From: JACRCT01 sp049841135
Lineage (GTDB): Bacteria; Myxococcota; Myxococcia; Myxococcales; UBA5297
NCBI GenBank assembly: GCA_049841135.1
Contig: JASGHK010000005.1
Span: 744,001-808,000 of the forward strand
DNA length: 64,000 nucleotides
Direction of reading: 5' to 3'
Position numbers and translations under genes: made by a program. The notes below the pieces were generated by a model. It was not told where the DNA came from. It saw only the letters and a program-made list of their open reading frames with translations, and ran no database searches. Position 1 is the first letter of the stretch; every line of letters begins with the position of its first letter. This document shows positions 8,958 to 18,116 of the stretch, one piece after another.

Positions 8958-11180
8958 ATGCCCCGAAGCCTGTTCGAGCGGATGATGACCTGGACCCGTC
9001 TCTTCACCCAGCGGCCCGACGTCGAGGAGGAAGTGCCGCTGTGCGTCAAGCCGCCGGGCGCGCAGGCCGCGCTCGACGACGGCGAGCCGCAGCAGCCCCG
9101 GGAGAAGGCGCCCTACCCTCCCGACGCCGCCGGGTTCGCCGCCAAGGCCGAGGACTTCGCGTTCCACTTCCGCCTCACCGACGCCACCGAGCAGTCCTAC
9201 CTCTTCCTCAACCTCTCCTCCGACCGCAGCGACGCGTACATCGACCTCGACGGCTGCCGCGACCGGGCGAAGGAGGTCAGCGGCGCGGACGCGGTGCTCG
9301 AGGGCGAGGTCCTGGCCTACGAGCTCGACAACGACCGCACCGGCACGGGCCTGGCGGCCTTCATGCTCTTCCCCGAGAACGGGAGGCCCTTCATCCTCTG
9401 GGACCTCGACGGCGAGGTGGTCTTCGAGTCGCTCACGCAGTACCTGACCCTCGGCGCCCAGCGCGGCTTCATGATGGGCGGCAAGGTCTGGCAGACCTGC
9501 CGGAAGGGTCGCTGGAGCGACGAGCCGTGCGAGAAGGCCGTCCAGCCGCTGCGCCAGCGCAGCCTGCCCGCGACGACGCCCCCCGAGAAGCTGCTCTCGG
9601 CGCTCGTCGCGCAGGGCGCCTCCCAGGAGGAGGCCATGGACCTGCTCGAGTGGCTCGGCCCCGACGCGAGCCTGCTCGTCGCGTTGCCGATGGACGATGT
9701 CCGCCGCCTCGTGCCGGGCTGGTACGCCGAGCCGCAGCCCAAGCCTGCCGCCCCCGAGAAGGAGGAGGGCGCCGAGGAAGGGGAGGAGCCGGAGGCGCCC
9801 CGGACGCGGAGGATCGCCGCCGGCGCCAAGGCCGGCCAGGTCAGCTTCGCGGACGAGGACCTCTCCAACGCCGACTTCTCGGACTGCGACTGCTCCGGCG
9901 TCTCCTTCGCCAACGCCAACGCAGGGGGCGCCCTCTTCGCCAAGGCCCGGCTCGATCAGGCCGACTTCTCCGGCGCTGAGCTGGGCGGAGCCGACTTCCG
10001 CGGCGCGAGCCTGCGGGGCTGCAGCTTCCGCAAGGCCAAGCTTCGGGACGCGGTCTTCGACCAGGCGGACTGCACCGGCGCCGACTTCACGGGCGCCGAG
10101 CTCGAGGGGGACGTCCGCTTCGCGAAGGCCTGCCTCGACGGCGCCCGCCGCGACGGGGCGCTGCTCGAGGCGCGGGTGCGCACCATCCTCCACCGCGGCC
10201 TCAAGAAGGCCGACCTGCCGACCTTGGCAAAGGCCACCGGCCAGCTCACGAATCGCCTGCTGGGCGAGGTCCTCGAGAAGCTCTCCCGCGTGCTGACCGG
10301 TGAGGAGCGAGTGAGGGACGAGCTGTTCCTGGAGCGGCCCTCCAACCTGGGCGCCGAGGTCGCCGACGCGCTCGCGGTCCAGGTCGCAGCGTGCCCGGCG
10401 CGCGGCCTGCTGCTGGAGCTGCTCGGCAAGCTCGACGCGACGCTGACGCCCGAGAGCGCCGAGACGCTCTTCAAGGCCGCCCACCTGCCGGCCGTGAAGT
10501 CCGTCGACGATCCGAGCGAGCTGCTCGAGGGCGCCCACGCCGTCCTGGCCCGGCTCGCCGCTCCCGCCGGAGCCCGACTCCTCCCCCAGATCGAGACGAT
10601 GCTCGCCGCGCAGAACGCGGCGGTGACGGTGAACACCGCGCTCTACGCGGCCATGCTCCTGGGGCCTCAGGCCAAGGCGCTGCTCCTGCTGGTGCAGATG
10701 CGGGCGGCTCCGGCCGGCGAGGATGCGGAGCCGTCGGACGTCGACCGGCAGCTGGCGGCCCTGGCCGCGGTTTCCATCGACCCCGCACTGGCGCAGTCCT
10801 TCGGCGAGTCCCTGCGCGATGCGCTGCGCTCGAGCCTGGTCGAGCAGGGCAGCGCCCGAAGGAACGGGGGCAGGCACGACCTCTTCCCGCTGCTGGAGCG
10901 ACTGCCTGCCGCGGTGCGCACGGCCCTGGCACCGGAGCTCGCGGCCGAGTTCCTCGACACCGAGAGCAAGGCTCTGGCGAACCTGCTCACGGCGCTTGGA
11001 CAACCGGGCACTCAGGCGGCCCTCGAGCTGCTGGAATCCAAGGGCTCGTCGCTCCGGAAGGACTTGGTGCGTGAGCTCATCTGCAACGTCGCGCTCCATT
11101 CGAAGCTGAGCGAGGCAGAGAAGGCGCGCCTCGCGGGCCACGCCCTGGCGCTCACCGTCTCCAGCTACCAGGAGGCGTAA
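8958..11180 (+). CDS. Pentapeptide-repeat protein
   Basis: 740 residues from the ATG at 8958, with GGAG six bases upstream; the longer open frame upstream is antisense to the propeller gene and is not used. Residues 1-190 form an unrecognised alpha/beta domain. After an acidic Glu-rich linker comes a block of about 18 pentapeptide repeats of the A(D/N)LXX type (ADFSD, ADFSGAELGG, ADFRGASLRG, ADFTGAELEG) near residues 300-400. The last 330 residues are helical, rich in Leu/Ala and HEAT-like. Pentapeptide repeats form a right-handed square helix; roles range from scaffold to DNA-gyrase mimic, and nothing here selects one. No signal peptide. Confidence 0.8.
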   Translation: MPRSLFERMMTWTRLFTQRPDVEEEVPLCVKPPGAQAALDDGEPQQPREKAPYPPDAAGFAAKAEDFAFHFRLTDATEQSYLFLNLSSDRSDAYIDLDGCRDRAKEVSGADAVLEGEVLAYELDNDRTGTGLAAFMLFPENGRPFILWDLDGEVVFESLTQYLTLGAQRGFMMGGKVWQTCRKGRWSDEPCEKAVQPLRQRSLPATTPPEKLLSALVAQGASQEEAMDLLEWLGPDASLLVALPMDDVRRLVPGWYAEPQPKPAAPEKEEGAEEGEEPEAPRTRRIAAGAKAGQVSFADEDLSNADFSDCDCSGVSFANANAGGALFAKARLDQADFSGAELGGADFRGASLRGCSFRKAKLRDAVFDQADCTGADFTGAELEGDVRFAKACLDGARRDGALLEARVRTILHRGLKKADLPTLAKATGQLTNRLLGEVLEKLSRVLTGEERVRDELFLERPSNLGAEVADALAVQVAACPARGLLLELLGKLDATLTPESAETLFKAAHLPAVKSVDDPSELLEGAHAVLARLAAPAGARLLPQIETMLAAQNAAVTVNTALYAAMLLGPQAKALLLLVQMRAAPAGEDAEPSDVDRQLAALAAVSIDPALAQSFGESLRDALRSSLVEQGSARRNGGRHDLFPLLERLPAAVRTALAPELAAEFLDTESKALANLLTALGQPGTQAALELLESKGSSLRKDLVRELICNVALHSKLSEAEKARLAGHALALTVSSYQEA

Positions 11181-11277
11181 GGCCCTCATGCCCGACCACT
11201 GAAGGCGTGCCTCACGCTTCGCGCCAGCAGCCCCCGAGGGGAATGGCACGAGGGATGAGACACACCTTCTACTCTCA

Positions 11278-11345
11278 TGCCAGCGAGCCCCTCGGATCGC
11301 CGGCCTTGTGCCGGCACGAGGCCGGCGATCCGAGGGGTGCTGGCA
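11278..11345. terminator. 68-nt near-perfect palindrome between convergent genes
   Basis: An 18-base perfect stem (11288-11305 with 11320-11337) encloses a 14-base loop that itself contains TGCCGGCA. Outside it, TGCCAGC (11278-11284) pairs with GCTGGCA (11339-11345) across a small internal loop. It lies between the stop codons of the pentapeptide gene (rightward) and a leftward lipoprotein gene, where a bidirectional terminator would be expected. No T tract follows. It may instead be a mobile palindromic unit. Confidence 0.55.
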
Positions 11346-11411
11346 CGGGCTAGGCCCGCCTTCGGTGATCGTTATTGGGCACGGGGCGGGCGATCCGCAG
11401 GCCGGCGGGCG

Positions 11412-12173
11412 TCAGTTCTCCTCGTCCAGCATCTCCCTCATCCGCGTGCGCACGCGCTCGTTGAACTTCTCGGTCTCCGTCACCCCGTCGCTGCTGTCTT
11501 GGAGCGGGCCAGAGCGCTCGGGCTCGGGCTTCACCCGTTCCCGGAGTCGGGCCTCCTTCCACTGCTCGTACCCGGCGCGCTGCTGCGGCGAGAGCTCGGC
11601 GAGCAGCGGCTTCGGGTCCTCGCCGGCGGCGGTGAGCCTGGCGATCAGTCCGTAGCGCCGCGAGTCGTCGTTCTCCTGCGCGAGCGCGGCCCTCCAGCGC
11701 TGGCGGGCCTCGTCGTTCCGGCCGGCGTCGAAGAAGAGGTCGCCACACTCCTGCGACGCGGCGGCGCTCGCCGGCCGCTGCAGCTCGGCGGCCTTGCACG
11801 CGGCGCCCGCGGCCCCCGGCCGGTCGCCGGCGAAGACCGTGAGGCACTGGGAGAGCGTGAGCCACGCCTCGCTCGAGTCCGGCTGCCTCTTGGTGGCGAC
11901 CTGGGCTGCGGCCACGGCCTCGACGCCGAGCTGGGCGCGCGTCAGGCAGGCCCCGTCCTTCAACGGCAGGTGCCGCTCGGCGAGAGCCAGGCGCGCACGC
12001 GCGAACGCGGTCGACGGATCGGTCGGGCTTCCGAGCGAGCGCCAACGATCGCAGAACGACCGCAGCTCCTGCGCGTCCAGCTCGGCGTCCCGGTCCTCGG
12101 CCGGGAGCGTCTCGCCGCGGTGCGCGCACGCGGCGAGAAGGAGGCAGAAGCTCAGGCAAAGGCGGCGGCTCAT
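11412..12173 (-). CDS. TPR-like lipoprotein
   Basis: 253 residues. The N-terminus MSRRLCLSFCLLLAACAH is a lipoprotein signal with lipobox LAAC. The mature part is alpha-helical with two or three tetratricopeptide-like units, the clearest being PDSSEAWLTLSQCLTVFAGD and ECGDLFFDAGRNDEARQRWR. The C-terminus is charged (KFNERVRTRMREMLDEEN). It contains four cysteines beyond the lipid-carrying one. No enzymatic motif is visible. Likely a periplasmic or outer-membrane-anchored scaffold; specific function unknown. About 290 bases without a gene separate it from the DUF1554 gene on the same strand. Confidence 0.65.
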   Translation of the reverse strand: MSRRLCLSFCLLLAACAHRGETLPAEDRDAELDAQELRSFCDRWRSLGSPTDPSTAFARARLALAERHLPLKDGACLTRAQLGVEAVAAAQVATKRQPDSSEAWLTLSQCLTVFAGDRPGAAGAACKAAELQRPASAAASQECGDLFFDAGRNDEARQRWRAALAQENDDSRRYGLIARLTAAGEDPKPLLAELSPQQRAGYEQWKEARLRERVKPEPERSGPLQDSSDGVTETEKFNERVRTRMREMLDEEN

Positions 12174-12466
12174 GGGGTCCTCGAGGTCACTGGCCTGGAG
12201 CAGGAGCTTCCGTCACGGGGTGCGGGAGCTCAAGGGATACGGCGCTCGCCCTCATGCTCGACGGTCGACGCCGTCGGCGCCGAGCTCGCCGGCATTTTCG
12301 CGCTCCGCCTTTGGCGCCAGGTCTGTGCCCGAATGCCGCTTCGCCGCGTAGCGTGTCCGAAAGGATCGCTGGATTCGTGCCGGCATTTTCCTGCAAGCCT
12401 GCGGCTCGCCCTCGGACACGAGGCATCGGCACGCCTCGCTGAATCGACTCTTTGCGTCCTGCGCCG

Positions 12467-13169
12467 TCACTGCTCGAAGCAGTAGAGCCGAGCCTGCTTC
12501 TCGCAGTCGGGGGTCTCGTAGGACGGGAGCCCGAAGTCGGTGACGATCGTCCAGCGCGAGTCCTGCGCCAGGGCGTCGCCGAGCGTTCCCGTCTCGGGCG
12601 TACCCCAGGTCCAGTTGAGGCAGGCGACCTGCTTGCGCCCTCCGGTCGTAGTTCCGGTCCAGACCAGGCGGTCCCCGTTGGCATAGGTCGCGTTCTCGGA
12701 GTCGACCGACCCGCCGTTCTCGAACATGGAGATGGCGGCGCTCGGCACCGTGGCGAGCCCGGCCTTGTTCGCGAAGACCTTGGTCTTGCCGTCGACGAGG
12801 TACCACGGCCCGACGTCGGCCATCCGGTCGATGGCGTCGGTCCAGTAGTCCGACACCCATGCCTTCCAGGTCCCGCCGAGCTCCGCACCTTGGGCGGCGA
12901 GGTTGCAGAGGTTGTCGGCGCCCTCGATTCCGGTCGCGCCCTTCCCTGCGCCCTTCAGAATCGCCGTCGTACTTGGCGGAGGTGACGAAGACCCGCTTCA
13001 CGACCGGCGCGCTGGCGTCGGGCCTCGTGCCCGCGTCCGGCTGACCCTCGGCCGGGATGCATCCGGCCATCGCCAGCAGGCCCACTCCGAGCGCCGCCGC
13101 GCACGCGCCACTCCACCGGCGCTGCCGGCGCTGTTCGAGGTTCGTGGACCTGGCACATGGGGCGTTCAT
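12467..13169 (-). pseudogene. DUF1554 lipoprotein with one frameshift
   Basis: The ATG at 13169 opens a lipoprotein signal (ALGVGLLAMAGC) and an Asp/Ala-Pro linker leading to KRVFVTSAKYDGD. The reading then has to move by one base near 12957 to continue as LKGAGKGATGIEGADNLC and on to the stop at 12467. The intact second part holds the DUF1554 hallmarks: GTWKAWVSDYWTDAIDRM, GPWYLVDGK and the terminal ARLYCFEQ. DUF1554 is best known from the Leptospira Len (endostatin-like) surface lipoproteins that bind host proteins; that binding role is not implied here. 703 bases is 234 codons plus one base, consistent with a single insertion. Confidence 0.75.
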
Positions 13170-13300
13170 TGGCTGTCGGCTCCCGATTCGAGGCGGAATC
13201 GCCCAGGGAAAGGCCTCATTTGAGCCAAATCCCCCGGGGGTTGTCACGCGCTTGGCTCGGGGCAACGAACGCGAACCGGCGCACTCCGCGCTGACTCGAA

Positions 13301-13960
13301 TCAGCCGCGGTATCCCGTCCCCGGCACGCGCCGGTCGAACTCGGGGCACAGGTCGGTCTCCTGCACGGACTCGGCGTCAGCCGCCCACAACGCGAAGAGC
13401 GCCTCCTTGGTCTTCGCCGCCGCGTAGCCGGCCTTGTTCCTTCGGAAGCAGCCGAGCGATCCGAACAGCGCGTGCCCAGCGGGCGAGTAGTCCGAGAAGG
13501 CGCAGCCGAAGCAGCACTTCAGGTGCACGCCGTCGCGCAGCTGCCGCTGCAGGCTCGCGAGCTCGTCCTCGAACCAGCCCGAGGTCCCTGGCGACCGGAG
13601 CCGCCGATCCTTCAGCCGCAGCGCCAGCGCGAGCTGCTCCGCGTCGATGCCTCCGTTGGGGCTCGGAGCGCCGAGGACGAGCCGCACCTCGAGTCCGCCC
13701 TCCTCCTCGCCCCTCGGGCTGGCCACCGTCACCGGCAGCTCGAGCTCGAGCACGCAGGCGCACAGGTCGCCACAGGAGGAGAGCGTGAAGCGCGCCGGCA
13801 CCGCCGCGCCCTCCGGGGACGCGACGGTCAGCGAGTCGAAGTCCGGACCCTCGAACCGGACTCCGCCGAGCTCCATCGACAGGGTCTTCCCGTCGTTGAA
13901 GAGCGCGGTGGCGAGCTCTCCCTGCGCGTCGCGGTAGCGGGTCGGGTACGCGTGGGCCAT
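13301..13960 (-). CDS. DUF6304-like protein
   Basis: 219 residues, no signal peptide. The start MAHAYPTRYRDAQGE and the segment CCFGCAFSDYSP followed by LFGSLGCFRRNK resemble proteins annotated as DUF6304; this assignment is from memory and tentative. Four cysteines lie close together around residues 150-175, which could bind a metal. Nothing enzymatic is recognised. The start overlaps the reading frame of the small lipoprotein upstream on the same strand, so the two may be translationally linked. Confidence 0.6.
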   Translation of the reverse strand: MAHAYPTRYRDAQGELATALFNDGKTLSMELGGVRFEGPDFDSLTVASPEGAAVPARFTLSSCGDLCACVLELELPVTVASPRGEEEGGLEVRLVLGAPSPNGGIDAEQLALALRLKDRRLRSPGTSGWFEDELASLQRQLRDGVHLKCCFGCAFSDYSPAGHALFGSLGCFRRNKAGYAAAKTKEALFALWAADAESVQETDLCPEFDRRVPGTGYRG

Positions 13961-14229
13961 GGGAGAGGATAGGCGCTCCGCCTTCGTTTGCCTTGGCGGG
14001 CTCGGCGTTCAGGTCGGCGACACCGAACGTGTTCGTCCGACCGCCGCAGGTTGACGGTCCGCTCGCGCCAGTACTTCTCGTATTCCTCGCCGGAGCCGCA
14101 CCTCAAGGACCAGTCAGCCGTGGCGTCGGTGAAGTCGGAGCAGTACTTCACGGCGGCCTGGGGGTTGGGGCCGCCGCAGGCGGCAGCCAGCAAGGCGAAC
14201 CCAGCGAAGAACGGCAAGGCGGTCTTCAT
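13828..14229 (-). CDS. Small lipoprotein with doubtful C-terminus
   Basis: The N-terminus is convincing: MKTALPFFAGFALLAAACGG is a lipoprotein signal, followed by AVKYCSDFTDATADWSLRCG and a charged stretch to about residue 60. After ERTVNL the sequence turns Arg-rich, unlike the first part, and runs into the DUF6304 gene on the same strand. A shift of one base near 14045 would give either a quick stop or a more normal-looking continuation (TNTFGVADLNAEPAKANEGG). So the true end is probably between 13961 and 14045 and an indel is suspected. Function unknown. Confidence 0.45.
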   Translation of the reverse strand: MKTALPFFAGFALLAAACGGPNPQAAVKYCSDFTDATADWSLRCGSGEEYEKYWRERTVNLRRSDEHVRCRRPERRARQGKRRRSAYPLPWPTRTRPATATRRESSPPRSSTTGRPCRWSSAESGSRVRTSTR

Positions 14230-14264
14230 GGTCTTGCCTCCGAGGACGGCACGGTGCGGCGCGG

Positions 14265-14597
14265 GTGGTGGGCCCGCACCGTGCCGAGACCCTCGAGCGC
14301 TTCGACCAAGGCCTTCTCCTGGGCAAGGCGCTGGGCGAATCCTGCGCCGCGGGCGAATGCCTCACCGGGTTCTGCAAGGGCGGAACCTGCGTCGCGCAAC
14401 CCAAGATCGGCGAGGCCTGCGGGGTCATCGATGGCGACGGCGCCACGTGCCAGGTCGGCTACTGCTCGGGCACCTCGTCGGGCACGTGCACGGCCTACAC
14501 CAAGACCGGCGCGACCTGCGCGACGGCCTTCGAGTGCGAGCTCTACTCCTGGTGCGATGACGCCGCGAAGCAGTGCCTGCCCTTCTGCTCACCCTGA
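14265..14597 (+). CDS. Cys-rich C-terminal fragment
   Basis: Up to 110 residues from a GTG with no ribosome-binding site and no signal peptide. The cysteine pattern (GESCAAGECLTGFCKGGTC, then GEACGVIDGDGATCQVGYC and CATAFECELYSWC) is that of the C-terminal module of secreted Cys-rich proteins of this organism. A secreted module without a signal peptide suggests a gene that lost its 5' part. It is divergent from the small lipoprotein at 14229. Confidence 0.45.
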   Translation: MVGPHRAETLERFDQGLLLGKALGESCAAGECLTGFCKGGTCVAQPKIGEACGVIDGDGATCQVGYCSGTSSGTCTAYTKTGATCATAFECELYSWCDDAAKQCLPFCSP

Positions 14598-14707
14598 AGC
14601 GACGGCTCGGGCACGGGCGTTGGGGCTGCGTCGCGCGGCCGCCGCGTTCAGACAGAGAGCGGCGGCCGAGTCGACGGGTCGCCGGGAGGCGGCGGCGCCC
14701 CAGGCGC

Positions 14708-15568
14708 TCACGGTCGAGCGACCAGCTCCACACGGCGGTTCTTGGCGCGCCCGTCATCCGAAGCGTTCGAGGCGGTCGGCGCGTAGGGGCCGGCGCCGAA
14801 CGAGCCGAGCCGGGGGGCGGCGATGCCGTGCTTGTCGACCAGCGCCTTGACCACCGCCGCGGCGCGCGCGTTGGAGAGCGTCAGGTTCGACTCGGGGCTG
14901 CCGACGGAGTCGGTGTGGCCGACGACCCAGACCTTGAGCGAGGCGTCCTGCTGCAGCAACTTGGCGACCTCGCCCAGCGACGCCTCGGACTCGGGCTTGA
15001 TCTCCGACTTCCCGGTGTCGAAGAAGATGCCTGGGACCTCGACGTGGCCGGTGCCGGCCAGGCCGGAGCCGAGCGCCGCCGCGTTCGCGGTGACGTCCTG
15101 ACGCATCGCCTGCTTCTCGACGAGGATGACGTCGTAGTCGGTGGCCATCCCCATGTGAACCCATGCCCAGATCTCCTTGTCCGCCTTGGTCAGGCGCAGC
15201 GTGGCGACCCTGGCCTTGGGGTCTTCGAAGAGCGTCTCTCCGCCCGCGGCCTTGACGGCGTTCTCGTAGTTGCGAAGCACCTGCAGGGCGCTCGGCGGCG
15301 CACCGGCGGTCTTGTCGAACGTGTAGCGGTACTTCGCGAAGGCTCCCTCGACCGCCGCCTTCTGGCGATCCGCGAGCGGGAACTCGTAGCGGTCGAATTG
15401 CCGCGTCTCGCAGCGGCTGGCGTTCGGCAGGAAGAAGCCGGGCATGCGGGTGAAGACCGCCGGGTCCTTGCAGGACTCGTGGTCGGCCAGGGGCTTTGCG
15501 CCCAGCGCCGAAGCAGACAGCGACCAGGCCAGGACGGCGGACAGTGAAACCAGCGTCTTGCTGCTCAT
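14708..15568 (-). CDS. OmpA-family peptidoglycan-associated protein
   Basis: 286 residues from the ATG at 15568. An N-terminal signal peptide ends near residue 24 (SASALGAKP). The middle, about residues 30-175, holds an unclassified domain with two early cysteines. The OmpA C-terminal domain covers about residues 180-286: FFDTGKSEIKPES, the motif VVGHTDSVGSPESNL and SNARAAAVVKALV, with the late basic region DDGRAKNRRVELV. The conserved Asp and Arg that hold diaminopimelate are present in these motifs. Role: non-covalent anchoring of the envelope to peptidoglycan. A single gene, no operon partner visible. Confidence 0.85.
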   Translation of the reverse strand: MSSKTLVSLSAVLAWSLSASALGAKPLADHESCKDPAVFTRMPGFFLPNASRCETRQFDRYEFPLADRQKAAVEGAFAKYRYTFDKTAGAPPSALQVLRNYENAVKAAGGETLFEDPKARVATLRLTKADKEIWAWVHMGMATDYDVILVEKQAMRQDVTANAAALGSGLAGTGHVEVPGIFFDTGKSEIKPESEASLGEVAKLLQQDASLKVWVVGHTDSVGSPESNLTLSNARAAAVVKALVDKHGIAAPRLGSFGAGPYAPTASNASDDGRAKNRRVELVARP

Positions 15569-15669
15569 GAAGTTCCTCCCTCGAGGTCTTGGGATGAATG
15601 AACCCTTTGTGCGGCCAAGACAAGCCGCGAGGAGGCCGGCCCATGCGACGGCGCCTCGCGACGTCTTCG

Positions 15670-16893
15670 TCAGTCGCAGGTGTAGTAGCTGCCAGCAGAG
15701 TGGAAGTTGCAGGTCATCCCTGGACAGAGCGGCTTGCACTGGTCGGTGGTGCCGTCCCACTGCTGGCACTGCGAGCAGAAGCACAGGGGTAGGTACCCGA
15801 ACGCAGTGACGAACGTCGCGCATTGCGCCGTGCTCTTCCCCGTCTCCGCCAGGCAGTTCTGCGAGACCACCTTCCCGTTCCAGCAGGTCCAGAGCAGGTC
15901 GTCGACGTTGGCGTTCCCGCTGACGGCGCAGACACCGTCGCTCCCGACACTCGGCCAGGCCGTCCCGGTCGCCCCGCAGCTGCAAGCCCCCTCTCCGTTC
16001 GCGTAGCTCACGCAACCGCCTGGGAATCCGCAGCTGGCGGTGGAGATTCCCCAACGCGGGTCGCAGTACACCCAGAGCGAGTTGCTGTTCGTGCAGTAGC
16101 CGATCCGCGTGACGCTGCCGCAGGTCCCGCCGCCCATCCCTACGAGCAAGCACCCCGTTCCTGCCTGGTCGGGAACGGCGTTCGCGTTGCACTTGCACTT
16201 GCCCACCTCGTTGCAGGACGCGTTCGCGGGGCAGCCCCCGCAGTCGATGGTCTTCACTGCGCCGCAGCGGTCCGTCACCTGCAGCGAACCGCAGGCTCGG
16301 GAAGCCTTGCTACACAGCTCCGCGTCGGACTCCGGCGCGCACACGCAAAGGTTGCTGGCGGTGCAGGTCTGGTCCGTTCGGCAGAGCCCACAGTCCAGCG
16401 CTCGAGTCGCTCCGCAGTTGTCGGCCGCGCTCACCGGGCCGCACTGCTTGCCGAGGCGCGTGCAGACCTGCGCCTCCACCTCAGGCTGGCAGACGCACCG
16501 ATTGTCCGGGGAGCAGGTCTCTCCGGTCGGACAGGACCCGCAGTTGGCGGTGTTCGTCGAGCCGCAGTTGTCGGGAGCGGTCACGATTCCGCACTGCTTG
16601 CCCAGACGCGCACACATCTGGCTGTCGTTCTCCGGAGTGCATCCGTCGGCCTGCGCTGCAGCAGCATCGGCCCTCGCCGTCCCGCCCGAGTCGGAGGCGC
16701 CGTGTGCGTCTGCGGCGCTGTTGCGGCCCGAGTCGGAGGCCCCGTGCGCGTCGGCGCCGCCATTGCCTCCCGCGTCGTAGCCGATCGGCCCGCTTCCGTC
16801 GGTTTGCCCGGCGGCAGCGTCTTCGGATGAAGCGAGGTTCGAGCCACATCCAGCGAGCAGCAGCGCAATCGTGATTCTGACGCCCTTGTGCAT
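15670..16893 (-). CDS. Cys-rich repeat lipoprotein
   Basis: 407 residues from the ATG at 16893, preceded by a strong GGGAGGGG. Signal peptide with lipobox LLLAGC, then a Gly/Asp/Ala/His linker in which DAHGASDSG occurs twice. Next come four modules of about 45 residues with conserved cysteines and the phrases GKQCG, DNCG and CGSCPTGETC; then a C-terminal domain with TRIGYCTNSNSLWVYCDP, WTCWNG and a Cys-rich end CFCSQCQQWDG. The modules resemble eukaryotic-style disulfide repeats common in myxobacterial surface proteins. No enzymatic motif. Likely exposed at the cell surface and disulfide-stabilised. Confidence 0.75.
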   Translation of the reverse strand: MHKGVRITIALLLAGCGSNLASSEDAAAGQTDGSGPIGYDAGGNGGADAHGASDSGRNSAADAHGASDSGGTARADAAAAQADGCTPENDSQMCARLGKQCGIVTAPDNCGSTNTANCGSCPTGETCSPDNRCVCQPEVEAQVCTRLGKQCGPVSAADNCGATRALDCGLCRTDQTCTASNLCVCAPESDAELCSKASRACGSLQVTDRCGAVKTIDCGGCPANASCNEVGKCKCNANAVPDQAGTGCLLVGMGGGTCGSVTRIGYCTNSNSLWVYCDPRWGISTASCGFPGGCVSYANGEGACSCGATGTAWPSVGSDGVCAVSGNANVDDLLWTCWNGKVVSQNCLAETGKSTAQCATFVTAFGYLPLCFCSQCQQWDGTTDQCKPLCPGMTCNFHSAGSYYTCD

Positions 16894-17198
16894 GGTCCCC
16901 TCCCGGTCCTTGCGCCTGATACCGAAAGTGCCGCCGAGACGCAAGAGGTAGACCAGAGCGAGCCGGCGCGGCTCAGTCCACAGGCTGCGAGCAACGGTCC
17001 GCACAGGCCTCGAGAGTTGCGCGGGCTTCGCGGCAGCCGAATCCGCTCGCCCGAACCGACCCTGCTGAAGATAGGCAGCTCCTTTGTGACATGACCGGCG
17101 AGCCCTTTGGAGGATTGGGCAAGTCGTTCGCAGGAACTGGCAGGCGGCACAGCCGCGCGGTGAGTAGGGTCTTCGCACCGTCCCACGAGGAGGAGCGA
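16894..17198. other. Divergent intergenic region
   Basis: 305 bases between the starts of the Cys-rich lipoprotein and the aldo/keto reductase. It must hold both promoters, but I cannot place -35/-10 boxes with confidence. The only clear element is the Shine-Dalgarno AGGAGGAG at about 17188-17195. Confidence 0.4.
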
Positions 17199-18116
17199 AT
17201 GACGACTCGACGAGCGCTGACCTCAGACGTCGCGATTCCGTACCTGGGCTTCGGCACCTACCTCATCGGCGACGCGGAAGCCGCCGCCGTGGTGCGCGAG
17301 GCCATCCGCGCCGGCTACCGGCACGTCGACACCGCCGAGGCCTACGAGAACGAAGCGGGCGTGGGCGCTGGAGTCCGGCAGGCGCTCGAGTCCGAAGGCC
17401 TGGCCAGGAGCGACCTCTTCGTGACCACCAAGCTCTGGCCCGGGAACCCGGCATGGGGGCAGCCGGCCAAGACCACCGAGTCGACGGTTGCCTCGCTCGA
17501 CGCGAGCCTGAAGCGTCTCGGGCTGGACTACGTGGACCTCTACCTGATCCACGCGCCCTTCGAGCGCGACCAGCGGCTCGCCCAGTGGCGCGGGCTGGTC
17601 GAGCTGAAGCGGCAGGGCAAGGCCCGGGCGATCGGCGTGAGCAACTTCAGCATCCAGCACCTCGAGGAGCTCGCCGCGGCAGGCCTCCCCCTGCCAGCCG
17701 CGAACCAGATCGAGCTGCACCCCTGGTCGCAGAAGCCCGAGCTCGTTCGCTATCTCGATCGCAAGGGCATCACGCCCATCGCCTACAGCAGCCTGGTCCC
17801 GCTCTCGACGTGGAGGACCGCCCAAGGCCACGACAGCGCGAAGACGGACCCGATGAAGGCCGACGGCGAGAAGGCAGGCTCCCCGTTCAAGCGCATGGCC
17901 AGGAAGTACGGCGTGAGCGAGGCGCAGGTCCTGCTGCGCTGGGCCATCCAGAAGGGCTATCCGGTGCTCCCCAAGAGCACCAGCCCCGACCGCCTGCGGC
18001 AGAACGCGGACCTCTTCGGCTTCGCCATCGACAGCGAGGACATGGCCGCCATCGAAAAGATGGACCGCGGCGACGGCGTGGCCTGGGCCATGGGCGATCC
18101 CACGAAGGCGCCGTGA
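17199..18116 (+). CDS. Aldo/keto reductase
   Basis: 305 residues from the ATG at 17199 with an excellent GAGGAGGAG upstream. It is a TIM-barrel NADPH-dependent carbonyl reductase of the AKR superfamily. The catalytic tetrad is complete: Asp44 and Tyr49 in HVDTAEAYEN, Lys78 in TTKLW and His118 in LIHAP. The cofactor-binding stretch GVSNF and the late motif PVLPKSTSPDRLRQN are in place. It is of AKR5 type (2,5-diketo-gluconate reductase-like). A separate AKR tail follows directly, and then an AraC-family gene that could regulate the locus. Substrate not predictable. Confidence 0.88.
   Translation: MTTRRALTSDVAIPYLGFGTYLIGDAEAAAVVREAIRAGYRHVDTAEAYENEAGVGAGVRQALESEGLARSDLFVTTKLWPGNPAWGQPAKTTESTVASLDASLKRLGLDYVDLYLIHAPFERDQRLAQWRGLVELKRQGKARAIGVSNFSIQHLEELAAAGLPLPAANQIELHPWSQKPELVRYLDRKGITPIAYSSLVPLSTWRTAQGHDSAKTDPMKADGEKAGSPFKRMARKYGVSEAQVLLRWAIQKGYPVLPKSTSPDRLRQNADLFGFAIDSEDMAAIEKMDRGDGVAWAMGDPTKAP

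Noticed and set aside
6933..11249. A 1438-codon leftward open frame covering both the pentapeptide gene and the propeller gene
   Set aside because: Over the pentapeptide gene it is only antisense; its protein there is Arg/Gly/Leu-rich without domains. Only the part from 8750 leftward is real.
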